DNA of 36,530 nt, from contig CAKOMQ010000011.1 in NCBI GenBank assembly GCA_934096715.1, forward strand, positions 1-36,530. Direction: 5' to 3'. The notes beneath the pieces are model-generated. The model did no database searches. It saw only the letters and a list, made by a program, of their open reading frames with translations, and had not been told where the DNA came from. Below are positions 1 to 7,675 of this stretch, piece by piece (position 1 is the first letter of the stretch; the number at the start of each line of letters is the position of its first letter). The position numbers and the translations under genes are program-made. This stretch comes from an uncultured Bacilli bacterium. GTDB taxonomy: Bacteria; Bacillota_I; Bacilli_A; RF39; UBA660.

Positions 1-194
1 TCTAAATTTAGATATAACTTAGATGTTTTAATTTGCATTGTTGGATTTCCTAAGTTGTTTGCTTTACCTGCTACCTTTGCCCCTGTTTGATCATTACTAG
101 CCTGAATACTAAAATAGGCATAAGTACTACCAATTAAAAGAATTAATAATGTGATAGTTAACATTATAACTTGTTTTTTGTTTAATTTTTTCAT
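1..194 (-). CDS. Exported protein, N-terminal part (runs off window)
   Basis: Reading from the ATG at 194 to the window edge gives 64 codons without a stop. The product begins with a basic stretch (MKKLNKKQ), then a hydrophobic segment of about 16 residues ending in STYAYFS, then a polar region (SIQASNDQTGAKVAG). This is a signal peptide or membrane anchor. The AYFS cleavage-like motif recalls TasA/SipW-type exported fibre proteins, but that resemblance is short and the function is unknown. The ribosome site GAGAAGGGA lies 6-14 bases upstream. The gene is preceded by an unusual leader with a poly-C run and a terminator-like hairpin. The C-terminus is not in the window. Confidence 0.75.
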   Translation of the reverse strand, partial: MKKLNKKQVIMLTITLLILLIGSTYAYFSIQASNDQTGAKVAGKANNLGNPTMQIKTSKLYLNL

Positions 195-210
195 AATTTC
201 CCTTCTCTTC

Positions 211-240
211 TAGAAAATTAAAAAAGCCAATATGGCCTTT
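211..240 (-). terminator. Terminator-like hairpin in leader of the exported-protein gene
   Basis: On the minus strand a stem GCCA-TAT-TGGC, extended by an A/T-rich lower stem with one bulge, is followed by TTTTTTAATTTT. It lies only about 20 bases upstream of the start codon at 194. It is therefore either the end of upstream (trxB) transcription or an attenuator in the leader. The G/C part of the stem is only four base pairs. Confidence 0.45.
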
Positions 241-272
241 GTATACTTATTAAACTTCAAGTTTGTTTCTCG

Positions 273-282
273 CCCCCCCCCC
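273..282. repeat. Homopolymer of ten C (G on the minus strand)
   Basis: Ten consecutive C residues stand in otherwise very AT-rich DNA, about 80 bp upstream of the start of the exported-protein gene at 194 and downstream of trxB. Such tracts slip during replication and are classical phase-variation sites. Here the tract is intergenic, so any effect would be on transcription or RNA structure, not reading frame. Nearby are two perfect palindromes, at about 317-332 (TATAACTATAGTTATA) and 293-302 (CAGTATACTG). Confidence 0.7.
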
Positions 283-405
283 AGTAGTGATTTCAGTATA
301 CTGAGAGAGAACTTTATAACTATAGTTATAAAATATCTGGGCCAATAAATTTGCGAGTAAAATATCGCATATACTCTTTTAATTTACAAATTAATTTTAT
401 CAATT

Positions 406-1293
406 CTAAATATGTTTGTCAATATACATTGCTGCGATCATACCGTCATTAGCGGCACTTATTAATTGATATGGACCTTTATCATTAACATCTCCTGTTG
501 CGAATAGTCCTTTAACACTAGTTTCCATATTATTATCAACTAATACTCTTCCATCTTCGTTAGTTATATTAAAGTTATTAACTAAGTCAGTATTAGCTTT
601 GTATCCAATATAAATAAATACTCCACTACATTTTATTTCTTCATCATTAGAAAGAATTACACTTTCTATTTTACCATCTGTTTCGTTATATTCTTTTATA
701 GATACATTAGATACTATTTCAATATTAGGAGTACTTTTAACTTTATCTATTAAGTAATCTTCTCCTTTAAAGGTATCTTTTCTATTAAGCAAATATATTT
801 TATTAACTATCTTAGATAAATATAAAGATTCTTGTAAGGCACTATTACCATTACCAACTACACATACATCTTTACCCTTATAGAATGTTCCGTCACAGAC
901 AGCACATGTGCTTAAACCACGACCTAGTAAATCTTTTTCATTATCAAGCCCTAGAAACTTAGGTCTTGTACCAGTTGCTAATATTATATTTTTAGCTTCA
1001 TACTTAGAGTTATCAGTAGTTACTATAAACTTTGAATCTTGTTTTTCTAAAGAAATTACGTTCTCTAACTTATAAGGGACACCTACATTTTGTACTTGTT
1101 CAAATAAATTAAATGCTAAATCAACTCCTTTTATATCAGAAAATCCTGGATAATTACTAATCATATCAATATTATTTAATAGTCCACCAGGAGCACTTTT
1201 ATCTAGAAGTAAAACATTTAAGTTACTTCTTTTAGCATATATACCAGCAGTTATTCCACTTATACCCATTCCAATTACTATAATATCAAACAT
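406..1293 (-). CDS. trxB: Thioredoxin reductase
   Basis: FAD-dependent NAD(P)H:thioredoxin oxidoreductase, cytosolic, 295 residues (family usually 300-320). FAD-binding GMGISG lies at residues 8-13, the redox-active CAVC at 130-133 (followed by DG as in the family), the second dinucleotide site GNGNSA at 147-152, and ATGDV near the C-terminus in the flavin ribityl-binding motif. In the nucleotide site the usual GGGDSA is GNGNSA, and the HRRxxxR phosphate-binding segment reads NRKDTFK, so the NADPH/NADH preference is uncertain. A GGAGG ribosome site precedes the ATG. It lies 8 bp downstream of lgt and is probably cotranscribed with it. Confidence 0.9.
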   Translation of the reverse strand: MFDIIVIGMGISGITAGIYAKRSNLNVLLLDKSAPGGLLNNIDMISNYPGFSDIKGVDLAFNLFEQVQNVGVPYKLENVISLEKQDSKFIVTTDNSKYEAKNIILATGTRPKFLGLDNEKDLLGRGLSTCAVCDGTFYKGKDVCVVGNGNSALQESLYLSKIVNKIYLLNRKDTFKGEDYLIDKVKSTPNIEIVSNVSIKEYNETDGKIESVILSNDEEIKCSGVFIYIGYKANTDLVNNFNITNEDGRVLVDNNMETSVKGLFATGDVNDKGPYQLISAANDGMIAAMYIDKHI

Positions 1294-1301
1294 ATATCCT
1301 C

Positions 1302-2114
1302 CTAAAATTTAATAGCGTTAACTTGATCTTCATTATATAAGTCTTCAAATCTACTCTTTCTACTTAATACCATAAATACACATAGAGCAATTACAAATAA
1401 CACTATTGACAGTATTTGAGCTTGTTTGAATGCCCCGAACATTAATGAGTCTGTTCTTAGAGATTCAATTAAAAATCTACCTACTGAATACCACATTACA
1501 TATATACATGAAAGCATACCCTTCTTTAAGTATTTATATCTTCTTATGAATAGTAATGCAATAAAACCTACAAAGCACCATAAAGATTCATAAAAGAATG
1601 TTGGATGATAATAAATCCCATTAATATTCATACCACTTATAATAAAGTCAGGTATATGCATTTCTTTTAAAGTATAATAAGATACTGCTGGACCATGAGC
1701 TTCATTATTAAAGAAGTTACCCCATCTACCAATAGCTTGAGCAAGTATTACAGGTACCACTGTCATATCACACATTTTAGCAATAGAAAATTCATATTTT
1801 TTACAATATACACACAAAGTAATAAATCCAAAAATTATACCACCATGAATAGCAAGTCCACCTTCCCAGATTTTTAAAATATCTATTGGGTTGTCTTTAT
1901 ATAAATCGAAGTTGAATAAGCAGTAATATAATCTTGCTCCTAGAAAACCAAAAATTAATACCCAGAATGCCATATTGAATAAGAAATCTTTATCTATATT
2001 AAATCTTTTTCCTTCTCTTATAAGTAAAAATATACCTACTACTACTCCAGTTAATATTAATACTGAATACCATCTTATATCAAATCCAAATAAATTATAA
2101 AATACAGGATCCAT
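1302..2114 (-). CDS. lgt: Prolipoprotein diacylglyceryl transferase
   Basis: Membrane enzyme that transfers diacylglycerol from phosphatidylglycerol to the lipobox Cys of prolipoproteins. At 270 residues with about seven hydrophobic segments it has normal family length. The Lgt signature is present: GGLAIHGG (His90) and IGRWGNFFNNE (Arg130 to Glu138), then YSVGRFLIESLR near the C-terminus. It is the first gene of the lgt-trxB pair, with a GGAG ribosome site and a good promoter directly upstream. Its presence implies that the cell makes lipoproteins, although the ABC binding protein in this window has no lipobox Cys. Confidence 0.95.
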   Translation of the reverse strand: MDPVFYNLFGFDIRWYSVLILTGVVVGIFLLIREGKRFNIDKDFLFNMAFWVLIFGFLGARLYYCLFNFDLYKDNPIDILKIWEGGLAIHGGIIFGFITLCVYCKKYEFSIAKMCDMTVVPVILAQAIGRWGNFFNNEAHGPAVSYYTLKEMHIPDFIISGMNINGIYYHPTFFYESLWCFVGFIALLFIRRYKYLKKGMLSCIYVMWYSVGRFLIESLRTDSLMFGAFKQAQILSIVLFVIALCVFMVLSRKSRFEDLYNEDQVNAIKF

Positions 2115-2139
2115 TTTATCTTCTCCAATTCTATTTAAT

Positions 2140-2168
2140 ATTATACCTTAGAATACAATAGATAACAA
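2140..2168 (-). promoter_or_regulatory. Promoter of lgt-trxB
   Basis: Minus-strand -35 TTGTTA (2168-2163), 17-bp spacer and consensus -10 TATAAT (2145-2140), about 25 bp before the lgt start codon. Seen by inspection; no experimental support. Confidence 0.65.
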
Positions 2169-2281
2169 TTAGAAATCTATTTTTTACAAAAAAAGGAAAT
2201 TTCATTTTACATTTTGGCTAATTAAAATACATATATATTTATTTATAAAATTATATTATAATAATCTACAGGTGAAGGAAA

Positions 2282-3193
2282 ATGTTTGAATATACTTTAG
2301 ATAATAAAAAATACCATACACTTAACTATTATTTAAGAAATAAGTTTGGCAAAAAAGTATTTAAAGTTCCTTTGGATGCTGGTTTTGGATGTCCTAATAA
2401 CAGTAAATGTATTTATTGTAGTAATCAAAGTAAATCTAATATTATTAATAGTAAAGATAGTATAGTTAAACAATTTTATAATAACGTTAAAGTTCTAGAA
2501 AAGAAATGGCCTGATAGTTTATATATAGCTTATTTTCAAACAGGTACTAATACTAATTGTAGTAGAGATTCCTTAGAACCTTTAATAAAAGAATTACTTA
2601 AGATAGATAATGTTGTGGGTATAAGCATATCAACTAGGCCTGACTCCATTAGTGAAGATATCTATAATTATTTAGATGATTTAAATAAAAGAACTTTTCT
2701 AACTGTAGAACTTGGGTTACAATCTAGTAATAATAATACTCTAAAAAATATTAAAAGGGGACATACTAAAGAAGAATTTGAAGAATGTATTAATAAACTT
2801 CATAAATCAAATATATTTGTAGTAGCGCATATTATTAATGGACTTCCTAATGAAACAGAAGAAGATATGCTAAATACAATAGATTTTTTAAATAAATTAA
2901 ATATTGAAGGTTTAAAGATACATATGTTATTTATAGAAAAAAATACTGAGATAGCTAATATGTACTTAAATAATGAATTTCATTTGCTAGAAAAAGATGA
3001 ATACATTGACATAGTTATTAAACAATTAGAAAGATTAGATAGTAAAGTAGTTATTGAAAGAATTACTGGAGATCCAGTTAAAGAAAACTTAATAGCGCCT
3101 TCTTGGCTTTTAAAGAAATTTGTAGTACTTAATGATATAGATAAAGAAATGGTTAAAAGAAATACTTATCAGGGCATTGAAAAAGAACGCTAA
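2282..3193 (+). CDS. TIGR01212-type radical SAM protein (YhcC-like)
   Basis: Radical SAM enzyme of 303 residues resembling the TIGR01212/YhcC family, whose substrate is unestablished. The cluster-binding cysteines are C37, C43 and C46 in GFGCPNNSKCIYC. The spacing CX5CX2C is shorter between the first two cysteines than the roughly CX10-12CX2C I expect in this family. Other family features are YFQTGTNT (the YFQxxTNTY-like motif), STRPDSI, VELGLQS, the RGHT segment and HIINGLPNET. GGTGAAGG precedes the ATG at 2282. It stands alone on the plus strand, divergent from lgt. A -10 like TATAAT lies at 2257-2262. Confidence 0.88.
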   Translation: MFEYTLDNKKYHTLNYYLRNKFGKKVFKVPLDAGFGCPNNSKCIYCSNQSKSNIINSKDSIVKQFYNNVKVLEKKWPDSLYIAYFQTGTNTNCSRDSLEPLIKELLKIDNVVGISISTRPDSISEDIYNYLDDLNKRTFLTVELGLQSSNNNTLKNIKRGHTKEEFEECINKLHKSNIFVVAHIINGLPNETEEDMLNTIDFLNKLNIEGLKIHMLFIEKNTEIANMYLNNEFHLLEKDEYIDIVIKQLERLDSKVVIERITGDPVKENLIAPSWLLKKFVVLNDIDKEMVKRNTYQGIEKER

Positions 3194-3205
3194 ATCACGT
3201 TCTTT
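3182..3205 (+). terminator. Hairpin at the 3' end of the radical SAM gene
   Basis: A perfect 8-bp stem AAAGAACG/CGTTCTTT with an 8-base loop spans the stop codon. No strong T-run follows, so it may be an mRNA end-stabilising hairpin more than an efficient terminator. Confidence 0.4.
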
Positions 3206-3326
3206 GTATAGTTGTACGATTAAAATTATTATTATTTAGTTGTTTTAGAATATTATGTATTTATGACTTCTTATTCATTTCTCACTTCCCTTCTGTACCT
3301 ATAAGATACTATAGTTTTATTAAAGG

Positions 3327-3350
3327 AAGATTAAAAAATCTTTTTTTTAT
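3327..3350 (+). terminator. Intrinsic terminator, plus strand
   Basis: Stem AAGATT, loop AAAA, AATCTT, followed by six further T residues. It stops plus-strand transcription coming from the radical SAM gene just as it enters the 3' end of the convergent dedA-like gene. The 110 bp between the two hairpins hold no gene I can support. Confidence 0.5.
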
Positions 3351-3945
3351 TCTTAAAATATTTTATTATTCCAATAATTGTTAATAACATAATAATTAAT
3401 AACAATATTTCTGTCGTACTATCAAAGTAGTGCAATAATATATCTTTTTTCTCTCCAGCATAAGTTCCAATAAATACTAAGGTAGTATTCCATATTAAAC
3501 TACCAAATAATGTATAAGTTAAAAATTTAACAAATGACATTTTGGCAATGCCTGCTGGTATACTTATTAGACTCCTGACTATGGGAATACATCTACAAAA
3601 GAAAACTGTTTTGTATCCTTTATCTATAAACCATTTATCAGCATACTTAATATCTTCAACTTTGAATCCTAGTGCCTTTCCTACTTTACCACTTGCTATT
3701 TTTATAAGAACATCTATATTAAGTAGTCGTCCTAATAAGTAAAGGACAATAGCGCCTAATAAAGACCCTATAGTAGACATAACTATAACCCCTAAAATAG
3801 TCATCTTACTTTCTAAAGTTAAAAAACCAGCTAAAGTTAAGATTACTTCGCTGGGTATTGGTGGAAATAAATTCTCTATCATAATTAGTAATAATATGCC
3901 TGTATAACCCCAGTTATTCATTACATTTATAATAAAGTCATTCAA
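3331..3945 (-). CDS. DedA family membrane protein (VTT domain)
   Basis: Polytopic inner-membrane protein of 204 residues of the DedA/VTT family, whose members are implicated in lipid scrambling and undecaprenyl-phosphate or PE flipping. Diagnostic segments are ENLFPPIPSEVILTLAG (residues 24-40) and the FxRxxP/R motif FFCRCIPIVRSLISIPAG with R118, P121 and R124, followed by G132. The C-terminus ends in a basic tail (KYFKNKKKIF). It lies 15 bp after the MgtC-like gene on the same strand, probably the last gene of the unit that begins at 5129. The exact substrate is unknown. Confidence 0.88.
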   Translation of the reverse strand: MNDFIINVMNNWGYTGILLLIMIENLFPPIPSEVILTLAGFLTLESKMTILGVIVMSTIGSLLGAIVLYLLGRLLNIDVLIKIASGKVGKALGFKVEDIKYADKWFIDKGYKTVFFCRCIPIVRSLISIPAGIAKMSFVKFLTYTLFGSLIWNTTLVFIGTYAGEKKDILLHYFDSTTEILLLIIMLLTIIGIIKYFKNKKKIF

Positions 3946-3960
3946 TTTTATATCCCCCTT

Positions 3961-4683
3961 TTATAATTCATCACTATCGTCTATATCTTTAATATCCATT
4001 ATTTTTGTTAATTTATACGCTATAAAGTTATGCTTCTTATTTATTTCATTTAAATAATTTTCTAGGATAGTAGCTTTATTCTTGTTTATATTAAGAACTA
4101 TATTCATTTTATCTCCATTTAATGAATCATTACATTCATAACTAACAAGATCACAATAATCCTTATTTGAATTTATAAAATCTAAGATATTATTTTTAAT
4201 TTTAGATACATCTTTATCACTCATAATAAACTCAATTTCATATTTAGAATGAGTTTTTTTAGTTTCAGTATACTCTTGTAAAAGGGCATTAATATATCTA
4301 AGTAATGTATTAGAAAATAAAATTATAATTGTTCCAAATGTTGCTTCTTTGACTGCCCCACCAGCACATAATACACCTACTGCTGCAACACACCAAAGTG
4401 TCGCAGCAGTTGTAAGTCCCCTAATATTTTTTCCATCTTTAAGTATTACTCCTGCTCCTAGAAAACCAATTCCTGTAACTACTTGAGATGCAATACGAGA
4501 TAAGTCTGTACTGCCAACATTAAATGAAAAACTTACAAAAAGGAAAGCTCCAATACATACTAATATTGAAGTTCTTAGACCTACTGGTCTATTTCTATAT
4601 TGTCTTTCTATTCCTATTAGAAAACTTAAACCAAAAGCAACAAGTATTCTATATATAAATTCATTGAATTCCACTAGTATCAA
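3961..4683 (-). CDS. MgtC/SapB family membrane protein
   Basis: Membrane protein of 240 residues. The N-terminal 140 residues hold four to five transmembrane segments with the MgtC/SapB hallmarks FLIGIERQYRNRPVGLRT, VTGIGFLGAGVILKDG and RGLTTAATLW. The C-terminal 90 residues form a soluble, ACT-like domain as in many Gram-positive homologues. Family members affect Mg2+ homeostasis or modulate membrane ATPases. It starts 11 bp after the double-TM protein gene at 4695-5129 and is followed by the DedA-like gene, so the three may be cotranscribed. No M-box riboswitch is seen upstream. Confidence 0.88.
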   Translation of the reverse strand: MILVEFNEFIYRILVAFGLSFLIGIERQYRNRPVGLRTSILVCIGAFLFVSFSFNVGSTDLSRIASQVVTGIGFLGAGVILKDGKNIRGLTTAATLWCVAAVGVLCAGGAVKEATFGTIIILFSNTLLRYINALLQEYTETKKTHSKYEIEFIMSDKDVSKIKNNILDFINSNKDYCDLVSYECNDSLNGDKMNIVLNINKNKATILENYLNEINKKHNFIAYKLTKIMDIKDIDDSDEL

Positions 4684-4694
4684 CCCGTTCTATA

Positions 4695-5129
4695 TTATTT
4701 TTCTGGTAAACTACCAGACATAGTATCATAATCACATTCACTAACTCGTAAAATGCATTTAGTGCATGCCATATTACCGTAGTTATCAAAATCTTCTTGG
4801 AATATTAAATGCATTATTCCATAACAAATTGAAGGTATTATGAACACAATAATACCTGCTATTAGTCTTTGAATTAAACTTTTAGCAGCAGAAGCAGTAG
4901 CTTTATCATCATTTGAAATCATTGCTCTTGCAAAATCAACCATCCCTAAAATAATTATTATTAATGGTATAACGATTTTAATAACATTTATAATATTTCC
5001 AATAAATATAAATGCTTTTAAACTATCTTGATTACAGAAATGTAGCTCTTCTGCAGCATAAACACTTGGTGTAAGCACAACAAACATTAATATTAATAAT
5101 AAACCATATAAAACATATTTCTTTTTCAT
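4695..5129 (-). CDS. Double-TM pilin-like protein with CxxC tail (copy 1)
   Basis: 144 residues: signal peptide ending SVYAAEE, then two hydrophobic segments (about 41-66 and 88-110) separated by a charged loop (DFARAMISNDDKATAS), then a tail containing CTKCILRVSEC. The two-helix layout is that of VirB2/TrbC or T4SS-pilin-type small membrane proteins. It is clearly paralogous to the 130-residue product of 5197-5589: both share IVIPLIIIILGMVDFxxA-type helix text, a loop with lysine before a short helix (AKSLIQRLIAG), and a tail patterned CxxCxxxVxxC. It has its own promoter and follows a terminator. It sits beside a Tad-like pilus locus, so a role there is plausible but inferred. Confidence 0.75.
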   Translation of the reverse strand: MKKKYVLYGLLLILMFVVLTPSVYAAEELHFCNQDSLKAFIFIGNIINVIKIVIPLIIIILGMVDFARAMISNDDKATASAAKSLIQRLIAGIIVFIIPSICYGIMHLIFQEDFDNYGNMACTKCILRVSECDYDTMSGSLPEK

Positions 5130-5147
5130 ACTCTATTCCTCAATATG

Positions 5148-5175
5148 ATTATATCATACTTAGAGATTTTATCAA
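5148..5175 (-). promoter_or_regulatory. Extended -10 promoter of the 144-residue gene
   Basis: Minus-strand TTGATA (5175-5170), 16-bp spacer, and TATAAT (5153-5148) with a TG one base upstream (TGATATAAT). It lies directly after the terminator of the preceding gene and about 19 bp before the start codon at 5129. Confidence 0.65.
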
Positions 5176-5198
5176 AATAAAAAATAGCCGAAGCTATT
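5174..5198 (-). terminator. Intrinsic terminator after the 130-residue gene
   Basis: Minus-strand stem AATAGC, tetraloop TTCG, GCTATT, followed by a T-rich run (TTTTATTTT). It overlaps the stop codon of the gene at 5197-5589 and separates it from the next gene. Confidence 0.75.
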
Positions 5199-5589
5199 AT
5201 TTATTATTACTTTTTGTATCGTTACTTTTTGAATCGTTGCCTTTTATCACTTTATATTTGTCATCCTTAGTATTACATGATCCCACATTTGTAACACATT
5301 GAACACAAACATTAGCGTCTTGTCCTTCTGCAACAACTCCAATTAAATTGAATACAGCACTAACTAAAGTTGGAACAAAGAATATTGCGATAGCAGCAAT
5401 AAATCTTTTAACTAATGAACTAACTGAAGATTTAATTGCATCATCTTTACTAGCAATAACTGCTTTTCCTAAGTCGATCATTCCAAATACGATTAATAGT
5501 AAAGGAATAACTATTTTAATAATTAAAACAAGGTAACCTAAAATCATCCAAATACTAGCAGTTTCAGAACAAAAACCTAAAATTTCCAT
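5197..5589 (-). CDS. Double-TM pilin-like protein with CxxC tail (copy 2)
   Basis: 130 residues, two transmembrane helices (about 13-40 and 63-88) and a tail with CVQCVTNVGSC, then a Ser/Asn/Lys-rich end. It is a paralogue of the product of 4695-5129 (shared helix text, the loop DLGKAVIASKDDAIKSSVSSLVKRF and the CxxCxxxVxxC tail), but begins directly with a membrane helix instead of a clear signal peptide. The layout matches VirB2/T4SS-pilin-like membrane proteins. A near-consensus promoter precedes it and a strong terminator follows, so it is a one-gene unit, suggesting high, separate expression. Its function is unproven. Confidence 0.75.
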   Translation of the reverse strand: MEILGFCSETASIWMILGYLVLIIKIVIPLLLIVFGMIDLGKAVIASKDDAIKSSVSSLVKRFIAAIAIFFVPTLVSAVFNLIGVVAEGQDANVCVQCVTNVGSCNTKDDKYKVIKGNDSKSNDTKSNNK

Positions 5590-5614
5590 AAAAATCTCTC
5601 CTTCTCTTACCTAA

Positions 5615-5643
5615 ATTTTATCTAATAATTAGTTAAGTGTCAA
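5615..5643 (-). promoter_or_regulatory. Strong promoter of the 130-residue gene
   Basis: Minus-strand consensus -35 TTGACA (5643-5638), 17-bp spacer and -10 TAAAAT (5620-5615), followed by the ribosome site GAAGGAGAG before the ATG at 5589. It is one of the best -35 boxes in the window. Confidence 0.75.
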
Positions 5644-5658
5644 GTATTTTAACAAAAC

Positions 5659-5676
5659 TTAACACTAATATGTTAA
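5659..5676 (-). terminator. Weak hairpin after the CpaE-like gene
   Basis: Stem TTAACA/TGTTAA with a 6-base loop, followed on the minus strand by GTTTTGTT. It is all A/T apart from one pair per arm, so termination would be weak. Confidence 0.3.
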
Positions 5677-6659
5677 CCAAATATATTAAATATATTACCA
5701 CCATTAGATGTATTACCCATTCTTGAAAAACCAAGAGCTACTAAAAAGTCATTTACCTTCTTATTATAATCTAATTTTTCATCTAGACATGGCATATTGA
5801 AGAATATCTTGCTACCACTTTCTCTTTCAAAATCAGTGACATCTCCATCATCTAATATACTTTTATTTAATACTATTTTCTTACCATACAATTTATCAAA
5901 TATAGTAGGGTCATTTCTTATTAATTTATTTAATTTAATTATACCAGGCTCTATTAAATAGATTACTTCATTACATAAAGTTTCTTCTGCATCATTTAGA
6001 TCTACAAGTACAACTTCGTAATCACTAAGATTTTGAATTGTAAAACTAGCATTAATAAAATCTACACTTTCAAGCCCTTCTTCATTAAAGTATTCAAAAT
6101 CGTTATTATTTATTTCAACTGCTTTAACTTTATAATTACTTTCAAGTTGTTTTTTTAACATATAAACAAGAGTAGTAGCACCAGCATGATCTGTTACGTT
6201 TTTAAACCCTATTACTCTTTGTTCTAATTTTAAATTAAAATTCTTTTCTTCTTCTTTTAATTCTTCTTCAGTAAAACCATCTAATCTTTGATACTTAGCA
6301 ACATCTTTATAAGTATTTGGATTAGCTATTAAGAATTTAATAGCATCTATATTTCTAGTAAAATTATAGATACCCATACTTACAAGTTGAGATAAATAAC
6401 TTGAAGAATTTACTTTAGCAGAATCATCTAATAATAAGATAACCTTGCTCATATCTAGATTTAAAGATAATTGTCTAATAACATTTATATCTTCATAATT
6501 TTTTATTGCTGTTATATCAAGAATCATTCTATTATAATAGAAGTTAGTAAATTGATTAATTAAGTCAATAGGCTCAAATACTCCGTTAATTGACTTTATA
6601 ACATCTATATTAAGAGTTCCTAATAAAGCTTGATATTTATTTGATACAATTACATTCAT
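5673..6659 (-). CDS. CpaE/TadZ-like protein with deviant P-loop
   Basis: 328 residues. The N-terminal part (1-115) has the alternating strand-helix look of a receiver-like domain (ILLLDDSAKV at 74-83). The second half resembles MinD/ParA-type CpaE or TadZ proteins, with a beta strand RVIGFKN followed by VTDHAGATTLVYMLKKQL at about 155-172. That is where CpaE has GGVGATT, but the lysine of a true Walker motif is absent. Further strands are VVLVDLND and VIYLIEPG. In Tad systems this protein localises the machine at the cell pole. Assignment rests on position in the pilus locus plus this pattern. Confidence 0.6.
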   Translation of the reverse strand: MNVIVSNKYQALLGTLNIDVIKSINGVFEPIDLINQFTNFYYNRMILDITAIKNYEDINVIRQLSLNLDMSKVILLLDDSAKVNSSSYLSQLVSMGIYNFTRNIDAIKFLIANPNTYKDVAKYQRLDGFTEEELKEEEKNFNLKLEQRVIGFKNVTDHAGATTLVYMLKKQLESNYKVKAVEINNNDFEYFNEEGLESVDFINASFTIQNLSDYEVVLVDLNDAEETLCNEVIYLIEPGIIKLNKLIRNDPTIFDKLYGKKIVLNKSILDDGDVTDFERESGSKIFFNMPCLDEKLDYNKKVNDFLVALGFSRMGNTSNGGNIFNIFG

Positions 6660-6674
6660 ATTATTAGATCCTTT

Positions 6675-7139
6675 CTATTCAATAATTGCTTTAGTTTGAC
6701 CAGTTATAGCAAATGTAGCTAAATCACCTAGTACAGGTAAGTCAAATTTATAAAATACCACAACATTGTAAACATATTGCCTAACATTTTCTGTTGTATT
6801 ACTTTTTTTAGTTTTATAATAACACATTAAATATTTTTTATCTTGACTAGCCATTTCATTAACTCCATCATTTGTAATACCATACACATTATTTGAATTA
6901 TCATACATGCTATTTGGGCAATAATTAGTAGTTCGATAGTTTATATACTCAAAATAATTCTTAATAATATTGGTAGATGTCGTATTAACACCTTCATACT
7001 TTTCAACAATGCTTACTACTTCATTTTTCATTTTAAATATTTTATTGTAAGTAATTGCTAGTGCTAAAAACGCAGAAAATAGTAGAGTAAATATTATTAC
7101 TAATTTAATTATAAATGTATTACCTACTGTTTGTCTCAT
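6675..7139 (-). CDS. TadE-like pseudopilin, single N-terminal TM
   Basis: 154 residues. MRQTVGNTF leads directly into a hydrophobic helix (about residues 9-31), then a predicted extracellular domain containing two Cys (NYCPNS and KKYLMCYY) and a beta-rich C-terminus ending GDLATFAITGQTKAIIE. The layout is that of TadE/TadF-type minor pseudopilins. The next gene upstream (7136-7660) overlaps it by four bases (ATGA) and encodes a protein of the same design, with both ending in a xxLGD/IIGNxLxxxLxxxTK-like segment. Function inferred from context and architecture only. Confidence 0.65.
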   Translation of the reverse strand: MRQTVGNTFIIKLVIIFTLLFSAFLALAITYNKIFKMKNEVVSIVEKYEGVNTTSTNIIKNYFEYINYRTTNYCPNSMYDNSNNVYGITNDGVNEMASQDKKYLMCYYKTKKSNTTENVRQYVYNVVVFYKFDLPVLGDLATFAITGQTKAIIE

Positions 7140-7660
7140 GATGCTTCCCCAGTATATAGTGTTTTAGTAGATGCTTTAAGTGATAAGTTTAAGGCATTGC
7201 CAATTATAGGTGCATCTATTTGATAAAATAATTTTATGTTATAATAATACATATTTGGTAAATCATCATCTACAATAGTACAATTAGCGCCACATTTCTT
7301 TTGTGTATCACTAGTAATGCTTTCATTTACATTAACAGGCATAACACAGATTGTCGCATCACTACCATTTGTTTCTTTACCATCTCTTTTATATCCAGTA
7401 TATCCATCTTCACATTTTCCTGTAATACGATATCCTGAATCAGCAGCATATGTGATAATTTTATCTATAGTTTTTTCATTTAATTCACCATCATAACCAA
7501 CACCATCACTTAATGCTTGATTTTCTATTATATTTACTATCTCATCCTTTACAGCAAATGCTTTAGAATGATTGATAGTTAAACACATGATACCTGTAAA
7601 TAGTAGTATGAATAATATTACTATTTGAAATAAATAATTTCCACCTACGGCTTCTCTCAT
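7136..7660 (-). CDS. TadE-like pseudopilin, single N-terminal TM
   Basis: 174 residues. MREAVGGNYL is followed by a hydrophobic helix (about 9-27) and SKAFAVKDEIVNIIE, paralogous to KIFKMKNEVVSIVE in the neighbouring 154-residue protein. The ectodomain carries five Cys (for example GKCEDG, TICVMP, KKCGANCT). It ends with GNALNLSLKASTKTLYTG. TadE/TadF-like in architecture; translation is coupled to the following gene by a 4-base ATGA overlap. It is probably a minor pilin or tip component of the locus. Confidence 0.65.
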   Translation of the reverse strand: MREAVGGNYLFQIVILFILLFTGIMCLTINHSKAFAVKDEIVNIIENQALSDGVGYDGELNEKTIDKIITYAADSGYRITGKCEDGYTGYKRDGKETNGSDATICVMPVNVNESITSDTQKKCGANCTIVDDDLPNMYYYNIKLFYQIDAPIIGNALNLSLKASTKTLYTGEAS

Positions 7661-7675
7661 ATTTACAACTCCTAA

